Assembly (NCBI GenBank): GCA_023846275.1
Contig: CM043875.1
Span: 4,833,569 to 4,897,568 of the forward strand
DNA: 64,000 bases
Direction: 5' to 3'
Origin: Vanilla planifolia
Taxonomy: Eukaryota > Streptophyta > Magnoliopsida > Asparagales > Orchidaceae
The notes beneath the pieces are model-generated. The model saw nothing but the letters and a program-made list of their open reading frames with translations, was not told the DNA's origin and ran no database searches. Within the stretch, counting starts at the first letter, position 1. Each line of letters opens with the position of its first letter. The position numbers were made by a program, and so were the translations under genes. Below are positions 11,781 to 25,559 of this stretch, one piece after another.

Positions 11781-14038
11781 ATTCCAATTTTTCTTAAATT
11801 TTAAATTAATTATAATATCATATGACTTATAATATTTTGTTAAACTTATTATTTTAAATAATGTATTTTAAATTATTTTTTTTCCTTCGAATCTGGTGAT
11901 CCAATGTAGAACCAAAGTGGAGCGGCGATTAGCAACTGACGGAACTTGAGGGATTAGTGGGGTTTAATCACTTGGAGATTAGTGCCCAGTGGTAGATCAC
12001 AATTGGTTGCATTGATGGAAAACTTATTTGAAAAAATTTTAAAATAAAATTTTCTTTAAAAGCTTTATATAAGTGAAAGAAAATAAAGACTAAAATTGAA
12101 TTTCTTTTTTTTTTTTTTTTTTTTTTTGCAAAATGGAGTCCATAACTCCAAAAGTAAACAAAGTTTATTTTTTAAATTAAATTTCGACCCATTAATTTGA
12201 CTATCATTTGTTTGAATATTGTTTTTATGCAATTTTAAAATCCTCATACTATTTTTAAAAAACTTTAATTTTTATTCATATATTTTTTAAATAAAACACT
12301 AAAGCTGCTTAACACTTAAAAAGTTCAAAAGATCGTGCGGATGGCAGATCAGTGGGCCAAAAGAATATTTGATGAGAACTTTTGGGGTGCAAAGTATGTT
12401 TCGTAGTGGTAAAAAAAGGTTGTAAGAATCTATTCAATTTAATTGAAAATAAAATGTGTAACGTTTTGATGCATTAAAATCATGCAATAGGCAAATGTAT
12501 TTAATAAGTTTCTTTTGATGCTTTTTTGAAAAATTAAGTTAAAAATCTTATGAAGTTTTTTTTTTGTTTTCAATATTCATATATATTTTTTTAAAAGTTT
12601 ATTAAAACATTTTTTTTCATGTGTAAAATGGATCAAAGTTCAAACTGTCATAACATCTTTCATCGAATAGACAAGAGAGAATATCACGACTTACTCGAAG
12701 ATGATATTGACATCATATTGGACTATTGAATAATGTTAATGTAGTGTACATAAAATATTGGATTTTTTTTATGTTGACAATTCAAAAGATTTTATGATAT
12801 GAAGTTAAGATATGAGTACTTTGAAAATGCATGCTATAATTGATATAAAAAACAACAATGAATTCAACTATCGACAAAAAACGGTTCATCGCATGTGTAG
12901 GTTTTTCAATAGATTTTTTAGTTCGTATGATCTTGTTTTGAATAAATTATGATGGACATAAGATAATGTGTTTGTCATAATAATATGTTACCTCAACAAT
13001 ATTTTTGTAAGCATGAATAAAATTATTTTTTTGTATAGATTCATGTTTGACCCTAAACAATTTTTCAAAGCCCAACATAAGAATAATATCACACAAAAAA
13101 TTCTTATAATAAGTGCCAATAGAAATGGGAGTAAGATATCTCATGGATATTTCTAAACAATTATCACAACAAAATTTCATTTTATATATTATTGAATTTC
13201 TCTTAAGTGAAAGATGTAAAGACTTACCAAAATTTAGGAAAATAATATTCAATATAAAATAATTATAAATTACAACTACATATATATATATATGTATATA
13301 TATAGTCAATAAAGAGAAGAAAATGCCTTATAATTACCAAACAATCTTTTTTAGAAAACTTCGAAAGAGATAATGATTTATTTTATAAATCGATAAAAAT
13401 TGAATGAGCCTACAACTGTACAATACTTGTCATGACTAAGCTTTACTATGTCAAGTATTATCCTTATTTTGCTATTTTATACTAATTAAAGCATGATTTG
13501 TTCCAAAAGTATCAACTTCACTTGGTGTTTATTCCTTAACCTTTTTGACATTAGTGTCATAGGTGCACTAGTTTCTTCTTAGTTCTTAATTGTACTATAT
13601 CATATTATAAAAGATATTGCTCAATATCATAACATCATAATTTAACCTTATTGCATTAAGATGTTATCCTTTCTTGGTCACCCAAAATAACCAATGTCGA
13701 TTTTGTTTCAAATAATATTTCAACATCTTAATATAATCAAAATATAAATATTCTAAAATCTTTACTTATCTACTTGATGTGAGTATTCATCCTTATGTTT
13801 TTTCACATATAAGCTCATCAATAAATACTCATTGTCTACTTATTTAACTTATGGGATAGCATGCGATAATCGATCATTTCTCTCTTCAATCAAAGGTGTC
13901 ACAAAGCACTAAAATGTTATTTTTTATGGAATAACAATAAAATAAAGAATATGGGTGAATATGTAATTTGAATCTTAGGTAATCACTAACATTTTAAAGA
14001 GTAATAAAGATAAAATACAACTTTAAAAATAGTAACAA
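11781..14038. other. AT-rich intergenic DNA
   Basis: It contains a T run of about 24 at 12104-12127 and short TA runs near 13280-13305. A 120-codon minus-strand frame at 12947-13309 is low-complexity at its start and has no motif I can name, so I do not call it a gene. Confidence 0.4.
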
Positions 14039-14239
14039 TGTAACATCCCAAACAACCCAAGTAAGCAACTTAAGTTTGATTGAGTTTATTTTATTTTATT
14101 TTTTGATATTATTATAAAATGTGACAATGTTCTTCCTTTTTTGTGGAAGAATTAATAATGGCAACTTAGCAAAGCTATAGTTGCATGCTTACATTTTGTA
14201 GGTTAAGAACTATAATGCAATTAGATTGGTATTAGAGCA
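14039..14239 (+). repeat. Candidate short LTR followed by a tRNA-iMet primer site
   Basis: A segment starting TGTAACATCCC and ending near TGCA (14219) is followed after eight bases by TGGTATTAGAGC at 14228-14239. That word is close to the initiator-Met primer-binding site TGGTATCAGAGC of plant LTR elements. I could not find a matching second LTR, so this is at best a relic. Confidence 0.28.
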
Positions 14240-15700
14240 TCGAATGCCATTGGAACTCTACTCCTAATTATGCATTATTGAATGTAGTAGTAGAATAGGT
14301 AATCTTTTATGGAGTTCTCTTATTTTTCTGCTTTTGGCTTCAACAAGAATAAAATTCCCAAAATTTTCTCCTCAACAATTTTAATGTTTAAAGAGTTGCA
14401 CACGTGAAACCACTAAGTGCCTCCATGGTTGATGGGGATGATAGGAAGACAAACCCCTTAGCACATTATAAATGGCCAATGACATAGATTATCATCAACA
14501 TAGATAATCAGAGTTTTCTTTAATGCAAACCTTTTAAAATGTTATTAGGCTCCATTGGCATTAAATCACAATTGAGTCAAATTTTTTAAAAGTATTTTTT
14601 TATGAGAATGTACAATTGTTGACTAAGCTCCCATGGAAAATGTTAGATTCCCTAAAATTTGTTAAAGTTGAGAATTTATTGCTAATCTTGTAACTTATGG
14701 GTTAGTATTGATATGGTTGATTGAATAAGACAATAACCACGTAATAACATATGGGCAAAGCATAACATCTTTGGCTATATCAATACTAGTGCATTAGATA
14801 TAATCAAAGAAATATAGATAAGCACTTTTTATAAAATATTGTGTTAAGATATGTGACCTCATAAAAAGTCCTCTTGTTGCATCCTTCTCTCTTCAATAAG
14901 AGTTTGGGTTTATACGTTTTGAAAAAGAGAATAAAAGTGACCAAATTACCCTCAACAAGTTTAGTTTTTTTATGTCTTACATGTGGGGTCTTTGAATGAT
15001 TATGTGATTGAAGGCAGTACTAAAAAGTTGAACTCGTAGCCCAACAAAATGGATAGATGGTTGCAATTCTATCAACAATCAAAATCATCTTCAATATATA
15101 CCACTTAAATTGTAATGTTTGCTTAGTTTGTAAGCCCATTTTGAAAATCCTTTTTATTGGAAGATATATTATTGTTTGGTTATGTCTCTTAATCAACTTC
15201 ATGAGTACCAAGCTGTATTGAGATGAGTGTTCTATTAAAAGTCTTTTTATTTCATTCTTGGCATCAATATGAGTGTGAAGCCCTAATGTTTGGTGAGGGG
15301 AACCTATGTCACCAATTTGTCTTCAGCACATTTAATATTTTGTGAGTCATATATTTATGCTTACTAACTAATAGCATAGTTGATGGCATTAATAGGCTAA
15401 ATATTATAGGTGCATCCAAACTAGCACTACAAAATTGAATCCCATCATAACTAAATAGTTAAGCACCAAATTGTAAGAAGTTGAACCCCAAAAGCGAAAT
15501 TCTATCCTTAGGCAATCAAAGTCAACATTAGCTCATACATTTTAAGCTACAATAACTCTTTGATCTTTATTGCAAACCATAAAGATAAATGAACACATTT
15601 TAAATTTTTTTTTTGTTGAGAATATACAATCATTAATGCTAAAATTATAGAAGGATGATGTCCACAAGAGGGATGAGGGAGAGAGGAGGGAAAGGGATTG
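14240..15700. other. AT-rich DNA, possibly retroelement interior
   Basis: If the primer-like site at 14228 is real, this would be the interior of an old element. I recognise no protein domain in either direction. Confidence 0.25.
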
Positions 15701-16560
15701 TGTAAATTTAAACTCAATCCAAACCAATAACTCAATTCAACTCAACATCACAAATATTCCTGACTTAATTCAAATTCAATAAAGAAATAAAATAACTATA
15801 GAAGTCTTTTACTCTTTCAAAGCTATTTTAATCAACTCAAGTTGCAAATCAAGATATCAATTGAAATCTTTTACTTTCAAACATACAAAAATAAGATGTT
15901 TGCTTTTACAAAAGGTTTTTCAGTTTTCTAAATTCTTTTGTAGTAGTGGTGTTTGTTGCGAAGTAACAAAACAAATAAATCAAAGAAATGTAAATATAGA
16001 AGGGGCACATGAGTTTTTTAGGTGGTTTGATAAAATCTTTACTTATATCTATCTCCAGTTAACCAGACAAGCTTTCACTAAAACCAATATCTTTTCATTG
16101 TAGTTGATAAGTGAAAACCTTACACAACTACTCCCTTTTCTCTCACAATCAAGTAGGAGTTATCTTTACAAATTTGCCTCTTTTTTGCTCATGACTAGGT
16201 AGGAGTCAACTTACACAAATTTACTCCTTTTATTTTCATGGTCATATAAGAGTCATCTCATGTAAATTTGCTCCCTTTTCACCTTCAATTAGGTATGAGT
16301 CTCCTCACACAAACCCATTCTTTTTTGATCCTTGGATATGTAGGAATAGCCTCATTCAAAAGAGGGTAATAACTAAAGCACTTGTATAATGTAATATAGA
16401 TAAATTTCTACATTGTTTCACTTAAGCAAATATTATAGCATAAATCTAAATGAGTTGGATGGATATTACTAAACAAGATGTAAAGAACTTATGTAATAAC
16501 CAAAGAATAATACATATAAGCTTAAAATAATGTAATGGAAATAAAATGTTTCACACTTTA
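15701..16560. repeat. Old LTR-like repeat containing a minisatellite
   Basis: The stretch has the texture of a decayed long LTR and holds a tandem array at 16119-16335. No coding is supported. Confidence 0.3.
16119..16335. repeat. Minisatellite, five diverged units of about 47 bp
   Basis: The units start near 16119, 16165, 16211, 16259 and 16306. They share a pattern like TTACACAAATTTRCTCC, then TAGGTAGGAGTC or a close variant. Several substitutions separate each pair of units, so the array is old. Confidence 0.65.
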
Positions 16561-17934
16561 GAGCTCAAACCATGGTTGTAAAAATTGATTCACTTGTAAA
16601 TGATTTAGCAATAAATTCAATAGTTCATTATTCTTCAAAACTACTTCTATTTATATTAATCAAAGGAATATACACAAATTAAGAAGTTTTAATGACTAAA
16701 ATCCATTCTTAAAATTATCAAACTAATCATTATGCTCTTAGGATACTGATTATATTACTGTAATACTTGTATAATATAAAGACGACGTGTTTTACACTCA
16801 AATTACCTAAATGATGCACTTATTTGATTCATTTTTAAATCTCTCAAGGTATTATACTTATACGATTAGTACAACTTGTTATATGATGAGAACAAATCTA
16901 CTTAAGTCTAATTTTTTAGCTCTAAAAAATGTTATACCATTCAAGTATGGTGACTCCTCTCACCATGCCATAATTAGAATCTAATTTCTAAATCTTAATC
17001 TATTAAAACTCTTATTTTTCATAAATTCTAATTTTTAAATAGATACAACATCTCTTGTATTTTATTTATTTTTCACATATATATAAATAACAACTCAATA
17101 TATATTAAACATACAATCTCACATAATTTATATCACATAATTGAAAATATCAAATATATCCATACAATTTCATATCCACATCTATATAATTTTATAATTA
17201 TTCATTATACTATTACATCCTAGTTACATATACATGATATAACACATAATACAATCATATAATTTATAAAGTTATTTATTAGCAAGCTCTTACAAATACA
17301 GTTCTTTCTTGTAGGTAGTTCTTATGAGTTTTTTGTGTTATAATTGTGATATACCTAAAAAGTTAGAGCAAAAACCATAGGTTGAGCTAATCATCATTAG
17401 CTCAGTAGATTATATTTAATAATAAATACATATGAAATAATATTTATTGGATCATACCACATGTAAGGTCTAAATCACATAAATTAAATCAAATAATAAT
17501 AAATCAAAACCTTATTTAAGTTAAAATATTTCATAAACCATAACATGTTATAAATGAATGTCATAATCAAAAAGGATGTAACATACACAAGTAATTTCTT
17601 GATTGTTTTTATTCTTTTTCTTAATATGATATTAGTTATTAACACTTATTTTTACTTAACTAAGTAAATCTTATGATGATTATGTTGTTGCTCTCACTTT
17701 TTCTAAGAGTAATTAGTCAGTATCACTTTTTTAATTTTCTTAGTTACAATAAAAACCTTATTTATTATTATTTATTTTATATTTTCATGCATAATATTAC
17801 TTAGTTTTTTTAATATTAATTAGTATTATCTATTTGTTATTTTTTTGTAATAAATCTCAATCATATATCTTATTGGCCATCAGCTATTATCATAATGATA
17901 AATCTCAATGATGTGATACACAAGTCACTAGTCA
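16561..17934. repeat. Old LTR-like DNA flanking the Tekay insertion (left side)
   Basis: This AT-rich DNA includes a GAGCTAATCATCATTAGCTCAGTAG block near 17380-17410. It recalls the GAGCTACGCCCAGTAG block inside the Tekay LTR near 18616. With similar texture continuing past 28557, the younger element may have landed in an older gypsy LTR. This rests on short similarities only. Confidence 0.25.
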
Positions 17935-17939
17935 CATTC
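17935..17939. other. Target-site duplication CATTC, left copy
   Basis: CATTC precedes the TG of the left LTR and is repeated at 28552-28556 after the right LTR. Five bases is the usual size for Ty3/gypsy elements. Confidence 0.9.
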
Positions 17940-17950
17940 TGTTACACCCC

Positions 17951-17985
<35 letters not shown>

Positions 17986-20975
17986 TATAGACAGCTCAGA
18001 TCGTCCCATACCAACCTGAGTAGCCTACGAAAAACATAGGATATAACACATCATTATACACCTACTTTCCTTAACTATGTGGATCCCATCTCCCGGGCAC
18101 ACCGTCAAATCAGGTTCATGACTCCTGAATTAACTGATGAACTCGCGCAATGTTACTCCTACTAGACCCAATACTCCTAACCCATACCGGTAGGAGAACC
18201 GATCTAATAGAAGTCTGAACCCCCAAGGTTAAGTTCCATAGTCATGTAATGACCTCACCATCAACAAAAAAATATATATATATAACATCCACCGATATAA
18301 AATGGCGCTCCACACACCATACCGTCAAGATAGAAAATAAGATAGTGTATAAAAATGTAACTCATATGAAAAGTCACAGTCCATCAAATACCACATCATC
18401 CATCCGAGTACATGAGTCAGAATCACCCTCACATAATACAAAACATAAGAATAACAGTCTCCTGAATACATCCAACAGCAACAATCAACTAACCAGAATG
18501 TCTCAGAAAATCACAGATCAGATCTCCTCCACTAGCCTACTGATCACGATCCCACCTAAAGCTGGGTGGCGTCAAGTCTGCCGAGCCACTGGAAAAATAT
18601 AGATAATAAAGGAATGAGCTACGCCCAGTAGGAAAGACAGCTAGTAAAAAAAAAACTCTCATGCAAGAGAAGGATAATAGTAAGAGTATAGAAATACAGC
18701 ATAACAATGTAGGGTGGAAAGGCACTCTCAGTCCCAGACTCTGACCAACCACAGTCACCCCCAGTCACACCAGAGTAGCTCTCCTCTGTGCTCCCAGGCA
18801 GCATGCCAGCGGGACACGCCCATCTCTGTGCACGCATGGCGCCTAGGCAAAGCATGCCAGCGGGACACGCCCATCTCTGTGCACGCATCACAACGCCTAG
18901 CACCCGACACCGTAGCGTCTCTCGTCAATCAATCTTCTGGAGACTATAGACAGAACCAGTCACATAGATCTCTAGCCAACGTGAGACACCCCTGCCACCC
19001 TCAGGCACGCAGGCCTACACACTTGACTAGCCACGGCGAGTCACCCCTGTCACTGCCACTCTCAGGCGCGCAGGCCTACACTCATGGACCAGAAGAGATC
19101 GACTCAGCCATCGTCCCAAGAAGTCCTCTCCCAACAATTTCCATAGAAGCTCACGCCCCTACAGTCATTGCCAAACTCTAACTCCAAGATTCGGCAACAT
19201 GTGTCCACATACAACAAGGCGCATACCAGTCCACATGTATACTGTGAAAGCTAAGTCTGTACCGCATAGTTACCTACCACAACTACCCTAAAACATCATA
19301 TAGGGCCTATAGTAGTCCGGTCCAATATGCCAATCCATGAAATATGCCAACACTGAGTAAACTGACTCAATCCATGTCATTGCCATCCAAGCAACACAAA
19401 CTGTACCAAAATTCTGACTATTCTGGTAGCACCCAAGTGTCACACTTCCTTCCAACTAATCCAGCTGCACTGAATTTATGAGTAATTTCCAACAGTCAAT
19501 TTCAACTTGGCTATGTGATTTCCAAAAATCATCTCTTCCTCACTTCAGGAAATTTTAATTTCCAAAATAAATTTCTGCCCTTTATCCATTTTCTGAAATT
19601 CGGAATAAATTTCTGAATTTAAAATCCGCATATCCTTTTTCCGAAAATTCAGATTAATTTCCGAATTAAATTTTTTTTTTTTCCGCTTCTCTCTCATCCG
19701 CGCCGCATTTCCCCTGAACCGGTTCTCGTCGCCGGTTCGGAACCCTTACGCGCTGAGCCGAGAACCCCGCCGGCCGAAGTTAATAATCCGAATTTGGGCC
19801 GACGCTTAACATATAAATATTAATAATTAAAATAATTATTCACTTAATAATCAGACTAATCCCTAATTAGCCCTAATTCATCCCCTTCCTTCGCCCGTCG
19901 CCCGCGAAATTCTAACCGTCGACTTACCGGAAGTCTCCGTTTTCCCCGTCGATTTTCGGCGACCGAACGTAAGGAAACGCTAGCCTAAAGCTCGTACTAG
20001 CCTAAAATTTCCATATAATCAAGTCGCAAAGCTAAATGTCCATGCAAAAATTTTCGCCGAAGTGTTGTCCGATCCAACTATGCCAATTCATGAAATTAAA
20101 ATCATTCTAGCATTCAGATAACCTGAATAATGGCAATATGATAATATCAAAACCTAAGGCTTGCTTCTATGCACAGAAATTCCAATTCGGCGGAAATTTT
20201 ATATATTCTTCTTCATAAAAAAAAAGAAACCCTAAAATGCTAAAATCAATAAATTGCATTAATCAATTCCAAAAACCCATATCCGCATGCTCAAGTAGCT
20301 ATTTGCAAAATAATCCATATTTTTAATTTGCTAAATAACTAATTTAATCTGAATTTCCTACCTTTGCTCGCCAGCGACGGTGAAGTTCGCACGCGATCAA
20401 CCGCAGCTCCTCGCCGAACGAAACCGCTACCAAATGCTCGCCTCTGTCCCGCGAACCTCCGGTTACCAAAAGCCCCTTGGAAGGCTGCCGGAAAGTACCG
20501 CCGTTCGCCGCGAACACTTCGCCTCTAGCCGCCGTTCGAAACCCTAACAGCCGAACAGTTTAGGTTAAATACCCAGCTTAAACCGGTAATAACCCGTTAA
20601 GACCCATTAAGCGCCGGTTGACCTTCCAAAAATGCCGCTTAACACCCGATCAGCCGGTTAATCTCCACCGCTGATCTCGCCCGTCCGATCCGCTTATCCG
20701 CGGCTTATCCAAACGCACGCACAAATGCACCTCGGCGAACCGCCCCGCCTTCGCTGAACCGCTCCGGTCCGTCCGGTTCACGCGCGGTAAAAGAAAAAAA
20801 ATCCAAATTCCGGTTTTTAAAAAAATCTCGGTGCTCCGAAAAATCCTCAGAAATTTTCAGAAATTCCAATAGCCTCCAATTGAGCTCCTGGCTCATCCTA
20901 CTGTCGATCTGAAATCATCCAAGCCACAATTGAATTATTGAAGATTAAACCTATAATATTTTACCGGGTATAACA
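17940..20975 (-). repeat. Left (3') LTR of the Tekay element
   Basis: The LTR is 3036 bases. On the plus strand it begins TGTTACACCCC followed by a long T run, and ends GGGTATAACA. It holds a two-unit tandem repeat at 18800-18888 and a GC-rich half near 19680-20800 with several CCGG and CGCCG words. Frames inside it are not genes. Confidence 0.93.
18800..18888. repeat. Two tandem units of the LTR GCATGCC repeat
   Basis: Copies at 18800-18837 and 18851-18888 share AGCATGCCAGCGGGACACGC and end in CACGCAT. The solo LTR at 43188 has five units of the same motif in reverse orientation. Confidence 0.8.
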
Positions 20976-20990
20976 ATCTCCCCACCTTAT
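20976..20990 (-). other. Polypurine tract of the Tekay element
   Basis: On the minus strand the sequence reads ATAAGGTGGGGAGAT immediately before the 3' LTR. It would prime plus-strand DNA synthesis. Confidence 0.8.
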
Positions 20991-23900
20991 CAGGAATTTC
21001 GCCCTCGAAATTCAGCAAGAAGTTCCGGCCACTTTTCCGCAACATCCTGCTCTAGCTCCCAGGTTGTCTCCCTTTCGTCATGTCTATTCCACAGAACCTT
21101 GACCATAGGAAACGACCTGTTCCTCAGCTGCCTGCTGCTCTCCTCGAGGATGCGAACTGGCAGTTCCACATAAGAAGAATCTGGTGCCACTTGCAAACCA
21201 GGAAGATCATCACCGATACAATGAGAAGGATCTGGCACATATCTCTTGAGATTCGAAACATGAAACACATTATGAATCCCAGACAGATGCTCAGGAAGTG
21301 CCAACCTGTAAGCCACTTCACCAATCCTCTCCAGAATAGGATAGGGTCCAATGTAACGAGGTCGAAGCTTAGAAGACTTGCCAAACCTGAATAGACCTCG
21401 CATAGGACTGATCTTCAGGAATACCCTATCTCCCACAGAGAACTCAACAGCTCTGTGCTTAGGATCATAATATTTCGTCTGGCGATCTTGCACAGTACGT
21501 AATCTGTCCTGCAATAACTTGACTTCCGCTGCGGTCTCCTTCGCAATCTGGGCCCCACACTCTCCTGGAATCACCCTCCTCTCAACAAAGAGGAGATCTA
21601 CACCGACGTCCATATAGTGCCTCGTAAGGTGCCATACCAATCGACGCCTGAAAACTGTTATTATACACAAATTCTACCAAGGGTAACCGTATGGCCCAAT
21701 CAGCTGAGTAAGTCTGTATGCTCAGGCGTAGCAAATCCTCTAAGGTCCGAATAGTCCGCTCAGACTGTCCATCTGTCTGAGGATGATAAGCAGTACTGAA
21801 CTTCAACTGTGTACCCATGGCAGTGTGTAAGCTCCTCCAAAACTGTGATGTGAACTTGGCGTCTCTGTCAGAAATAATAGATCGGGGAATCCCATGCAAT
21901 CTGACAATCTGCTGAATATATACCTCTGTCAACTGTGCCGCTGAATCCGTCTTCTTAATTGATAAGAAATGGGCTGACTTGGTCAATAGATCCACGATGA
22001 CCCAAATGGCGTCAAAACCTTGTCTGGTACGAGGAAGACAAGTCACAAAGTCCATAGTGATGTCATCCCATTTCTACTCCGGAATCGGCAATCTCTGCAA
22101 CAATCCTCCAGGTCTCTGGTGCTCGGCCTTAACTTGCTGACATGTAAGGCACTTCCTAACAAAAGCAGCAACATCTGCCTTCAAACCTCTCCACCAGAAA
22201 ACACTCCTCAAATTCCTGTACATCTTGACTTCTCCAGGGTGCATAGCCAAAGTTCCATAATGAGCCTGTCAAAGGATCCTCTCCCTGAACTCCTGATGTG
22301 ATGGCACACACCAGCGACCCCTGAAAGTCAAAATGTCGTTTCTGAGAGTAAAGTCTCATCCCAATCCCTGCGATGCCAACTCAAACTTCTCCTTCAGCTC
22401 TTCATCACAAAGCTGAAGATCACGCATCTCAGATAACCAGTCAGCCCGAATAGTCAACGAGCTGAGTCTGTGAACCAGTCTTTGAACAGACAACTGTTCC
22501 TGACATCTTTCAACATCCCAATCCAAGTCTAGTATAGAGTCACAGGCTAACATAGTATGCATAACTACGTGCTTGCTCAAAGCATCAGCAACAGGATTAG
22601 CCTTACCCTCGCAGTAATTTATCACCAGCTCATAGTCTTTTATCAATTCCAACCATCTCCTTTGTCTCAAATTCAGTTCCTTCTGAGTGAATAGATACTT
22701 GAGACTCTTGTGATCAGAGAAGCAATCTACGGACACTCCATATAAATAATGCCTCCATATTTTTAAGGCAAATATGATAGCAGCTAACTCCAAGTCATGA
22801 GTGGGATAATTCTTCTCATGATCCTTCAGTTGTCTCGAAGCATACGCCACAACCCTACCATCCTACATCAGTACAGCTCCCAAGCCTATATGTGAAGCAT
22901 CAGTGTACATCTGATAAGGCTTCCCTTGAGTGGGTAAAATCAATACTGGAGCGGTACTAAGCCTCTGCTTCAGCTCTAGGAAACTGTTCTCACAACTCTC
23001 TGACCACTCAAAAGATTTTTCCTTCCGGGTCAGTTGTGTCAGTGGAGCGGCCAGTCTAGAAAAGTGAGGAACAAATTTCCTATAATAACCTGCCAGACCA
23101 AGGAAACTCCGGATCTCAGTGACGGAAGATGGTCGTTTCCAGTCAATAATAGCTCGTATCTTGCTAGGATCAACAGCCACACCTTCTGTACTGACAATAT
23201 GTCCCAAGAATGTTACTGAGTCTAGCCAAAAAGAACACTTGGAGAATTTTGCATACAGCTCATTCTCCTGTAATACTGTGAGCACTGTCCTCAACTGATC
23301 TGTATGAGCCTCCCTATCTCTGGAATAAATCAATATATCATCTATAAATATGATCACAAACTGGTCCAAGAAGGCATGAAAAACTTGATGCATCAGATTC
23401 ATAAACACTGCTGGAGCATTAGTCAATCCAAAAGGTAACACTGTGAACTCATAATGTCCATATCTAGTACGGAAGGCTGTCTTGGGTATATCAGAATCTC
23501 TAATCCGGATCTGGTGATAACCCGAACGCAAGTCGATCTTGGAGAACACAGTTGCCCCCTGCAGCTGATCTAGTAAATCATCAATACGTGGTAAAGGGTA
23601 CCGGTTACGAATCGTAACCTTATTCAATTCCCTATAATCCACACACAGCCTCATACTACCATCTTTTTTCTTGACGAATAAGACAGGGGCACCCCAAGGT
23701 GAACAACTGGGACGTATGAGTCCCTTGTCTAATAAGTCCTGCAACTGAGTCTTCAACTCTGCTAGCTCGGCTGGAGCCATCCTGTAGGGAGCTCTAGCAA
23801 TAGGAGCTACTCCTGCCTCCAAATCAATCGAAAACTCCACTTCCCTAGCTGGTGGAAGTCCAGGCAATTCCTCTGGAAAAACCATAGGGAAGTCTCTCAC

Positions 23901-25349
23901 AACTGGAATATTTGACATAAGGGTAGTGGTGGCTTGGCTATCTGCCACATAAGCCAACCAACCAGTACAACCCTTCCTCACTAGTCTCTCTGCCTGAAGA
24001 ACTGAGATCAGGGGAATCTGCCTGTTCAGACCAAAGTATATCACATCCTCCGAACCAGGCACCCTGATCCTAACCTTCTTCTCGCAACAATCCAGAACCA
24101 CTGCATGGTAGCACAACCAATCCATCCCCAAAATGATGTCGAACTCTGTTAGCGGCACACATATCAACTCTGTCACGAACTCGTGTCCACTAATCAGAAT
24201 AAACCCATCAGTCTTCTGAACAGTGGGAATCTCTTTCCCATCAGGAAGCCTAACCAGTAAGGGTTCTTTTAAATAACCCTTGGATCCTGATATCTGATTC
24301 CAGATTTTCTCAGCAACAAAAGAATGAGATGCACCAGTGTCAAACAAAGTCACGCACTGTACGTTGCCAAAATAAAGCATACCTGTGATCACTTCTGGTG
24401 ACTCTGAAGCCTGCTGCCAAGTCAATGCAAATACTCTGGGCTGTCCCCCAGATGAACCAACCGGTCCTGTGATCCTCTGTTTCTTCCATAACGGGCAGTC
24501 GTACCTTTTGTGTCCTGGCTGCTGATAGTGGTAGCAAATAATCCCCCCAGTCCGAGTACCTGTCTGCTGCACTGGCCTCTCGGAAATAGGCCGTGGCTGG
24601 ACCACGCCCTCCTGGGTACCTCGATGACCTCTGTGTCTCTTGTCCTCTTTGTTCTGTTGGGCATTTCTGAATCCCTTCCTCTTGTTGTGAGCCTCTCTCT
24701 GGGCCTCCATCCGGATGTCAATAAGCTCAACGGATCTTGCAGCCTCCACTAAGTCACGAAATCTGGCAAACCGGCTCACAACCAACTGAAGCTGCAGCAT
24801 AGGACGAAGTCTCTCCAAGAACATCTCACATCTGCGCTCCTCAGATGGTACCAGCTCTGCGGCATACCTCGCCAGATATGTGAATCTCGATAAGTAGTCG
24901 TTCACTGACATCTGGCCCTGCCTGAGGTGTATAAGGTCCCTCCTGGACTGAGACATGGCAGAAGCCGGAATGTAGCACTCCCTGAATACCTCAACAAAGT
25001 CCTCCCAAGCTATCTCGCTGTTCTGGGCCTCCCCAAACACAGCGCGTCGCTGGCCTCTCCACCAAGTAGCAGCCTCTCCCTCTAATACTAGAGCAGCAAG
25101 TACTACCCTCCTGCCGAGTGGACATCCCAAAGCATCAAACAGCTAAAGCATATGAGCCATCCAGTCATCTGCCACCGCTGGGTCAGCCGACCCACTGAAA
25201 CTCCGCGGACGCAGCCGCATAAAGGCATCGATCCAATGATCCACGGCTGGCTCAACTGGCAATGCTGGGATCGTCTCCGGGGTAGAAGTAGCAGATACAG
25301 GTCTGCCTCTAGCTGCTCCACGAACGGAAAGTCTCCTGGTATCAGCCAT
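20990..25349 (-). pseudogene. Gag-Pol region of the Tekay element (broken)
   Basis: Parts are given with rough positions on the minus strand. Gag with a retrotransposon-gag domain spans about 25350-24450, with a GHKRYDC zinc-knuckle-like block near 24500. Protease (DTGASHSF) lies near 24340. Reverse transcriptase spans about 23770-23210, with [12 protein letters not shown] and a FIDD active-site block near 23345. RNase H spans about 23000-22560, integrase about 22350-21400, and a chromodomain with LWNRHDERETTWE about 21130-20995. In this lineage Gag and Pol are made as one polyprotein that the protease cuts. The chromodomain is thought to steer integration to heterochromatin. The region has about five interruptions in all, so it no longer encodes a working polyprotein. 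Confidence 0.92.
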
Positions 25350-25490
25350 ACTGTCAAAGCAACTAATCTGGCATTAGAGTCGTCATTTGGCCTTTGGCAT
25401 ACGGACTACTATAGTATAATAAAATGACCAACAGTTCTCCCCACCTTGGGTTGAACTTCTATACATGTCTAGCCCCACTATCTTAACCTA

Positions 25491-25504
25491 GGGCTCTGAT
25501 ACCA
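25491..25504 (-). other. Primer-binding site for initiator-Met tRNA (Tekay)
   Basis: On the minus strand it reads TGGTATCAGAGCCC, four bases after the 5' LTR. It would pair with the 3' end of tRNA-iMet to start reverse transcription. Confidence 0.92.
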
Positions 25505-25508
25505 CTCT

Positions 25509-25519
25509 TGTTACACCAC

Positions 25520-25559
<40 letters not shown>

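Noticed and set aside
12947-13309. A 120-codon minus-strand frame.
   Set aside because: It starts in a TA microsatellite, has low-complexity sequence and no recognisable motif.
17952-17982. A poly(A) tail of a LINE or SINE.
   Set aside because: The T run lies at a fixed place just inside the LTR end in both LTRs of the element, so it is part of the LTR.
18714-19181. A 155-codon frame in the left Tekay LTR, repeated at 26288-26755.
   Set aside because: It lies in a non-coding LTR, is partly built from the GCATGCC repeat, and has no family resemblance. Conservation between copies only reflects the youth of the element.
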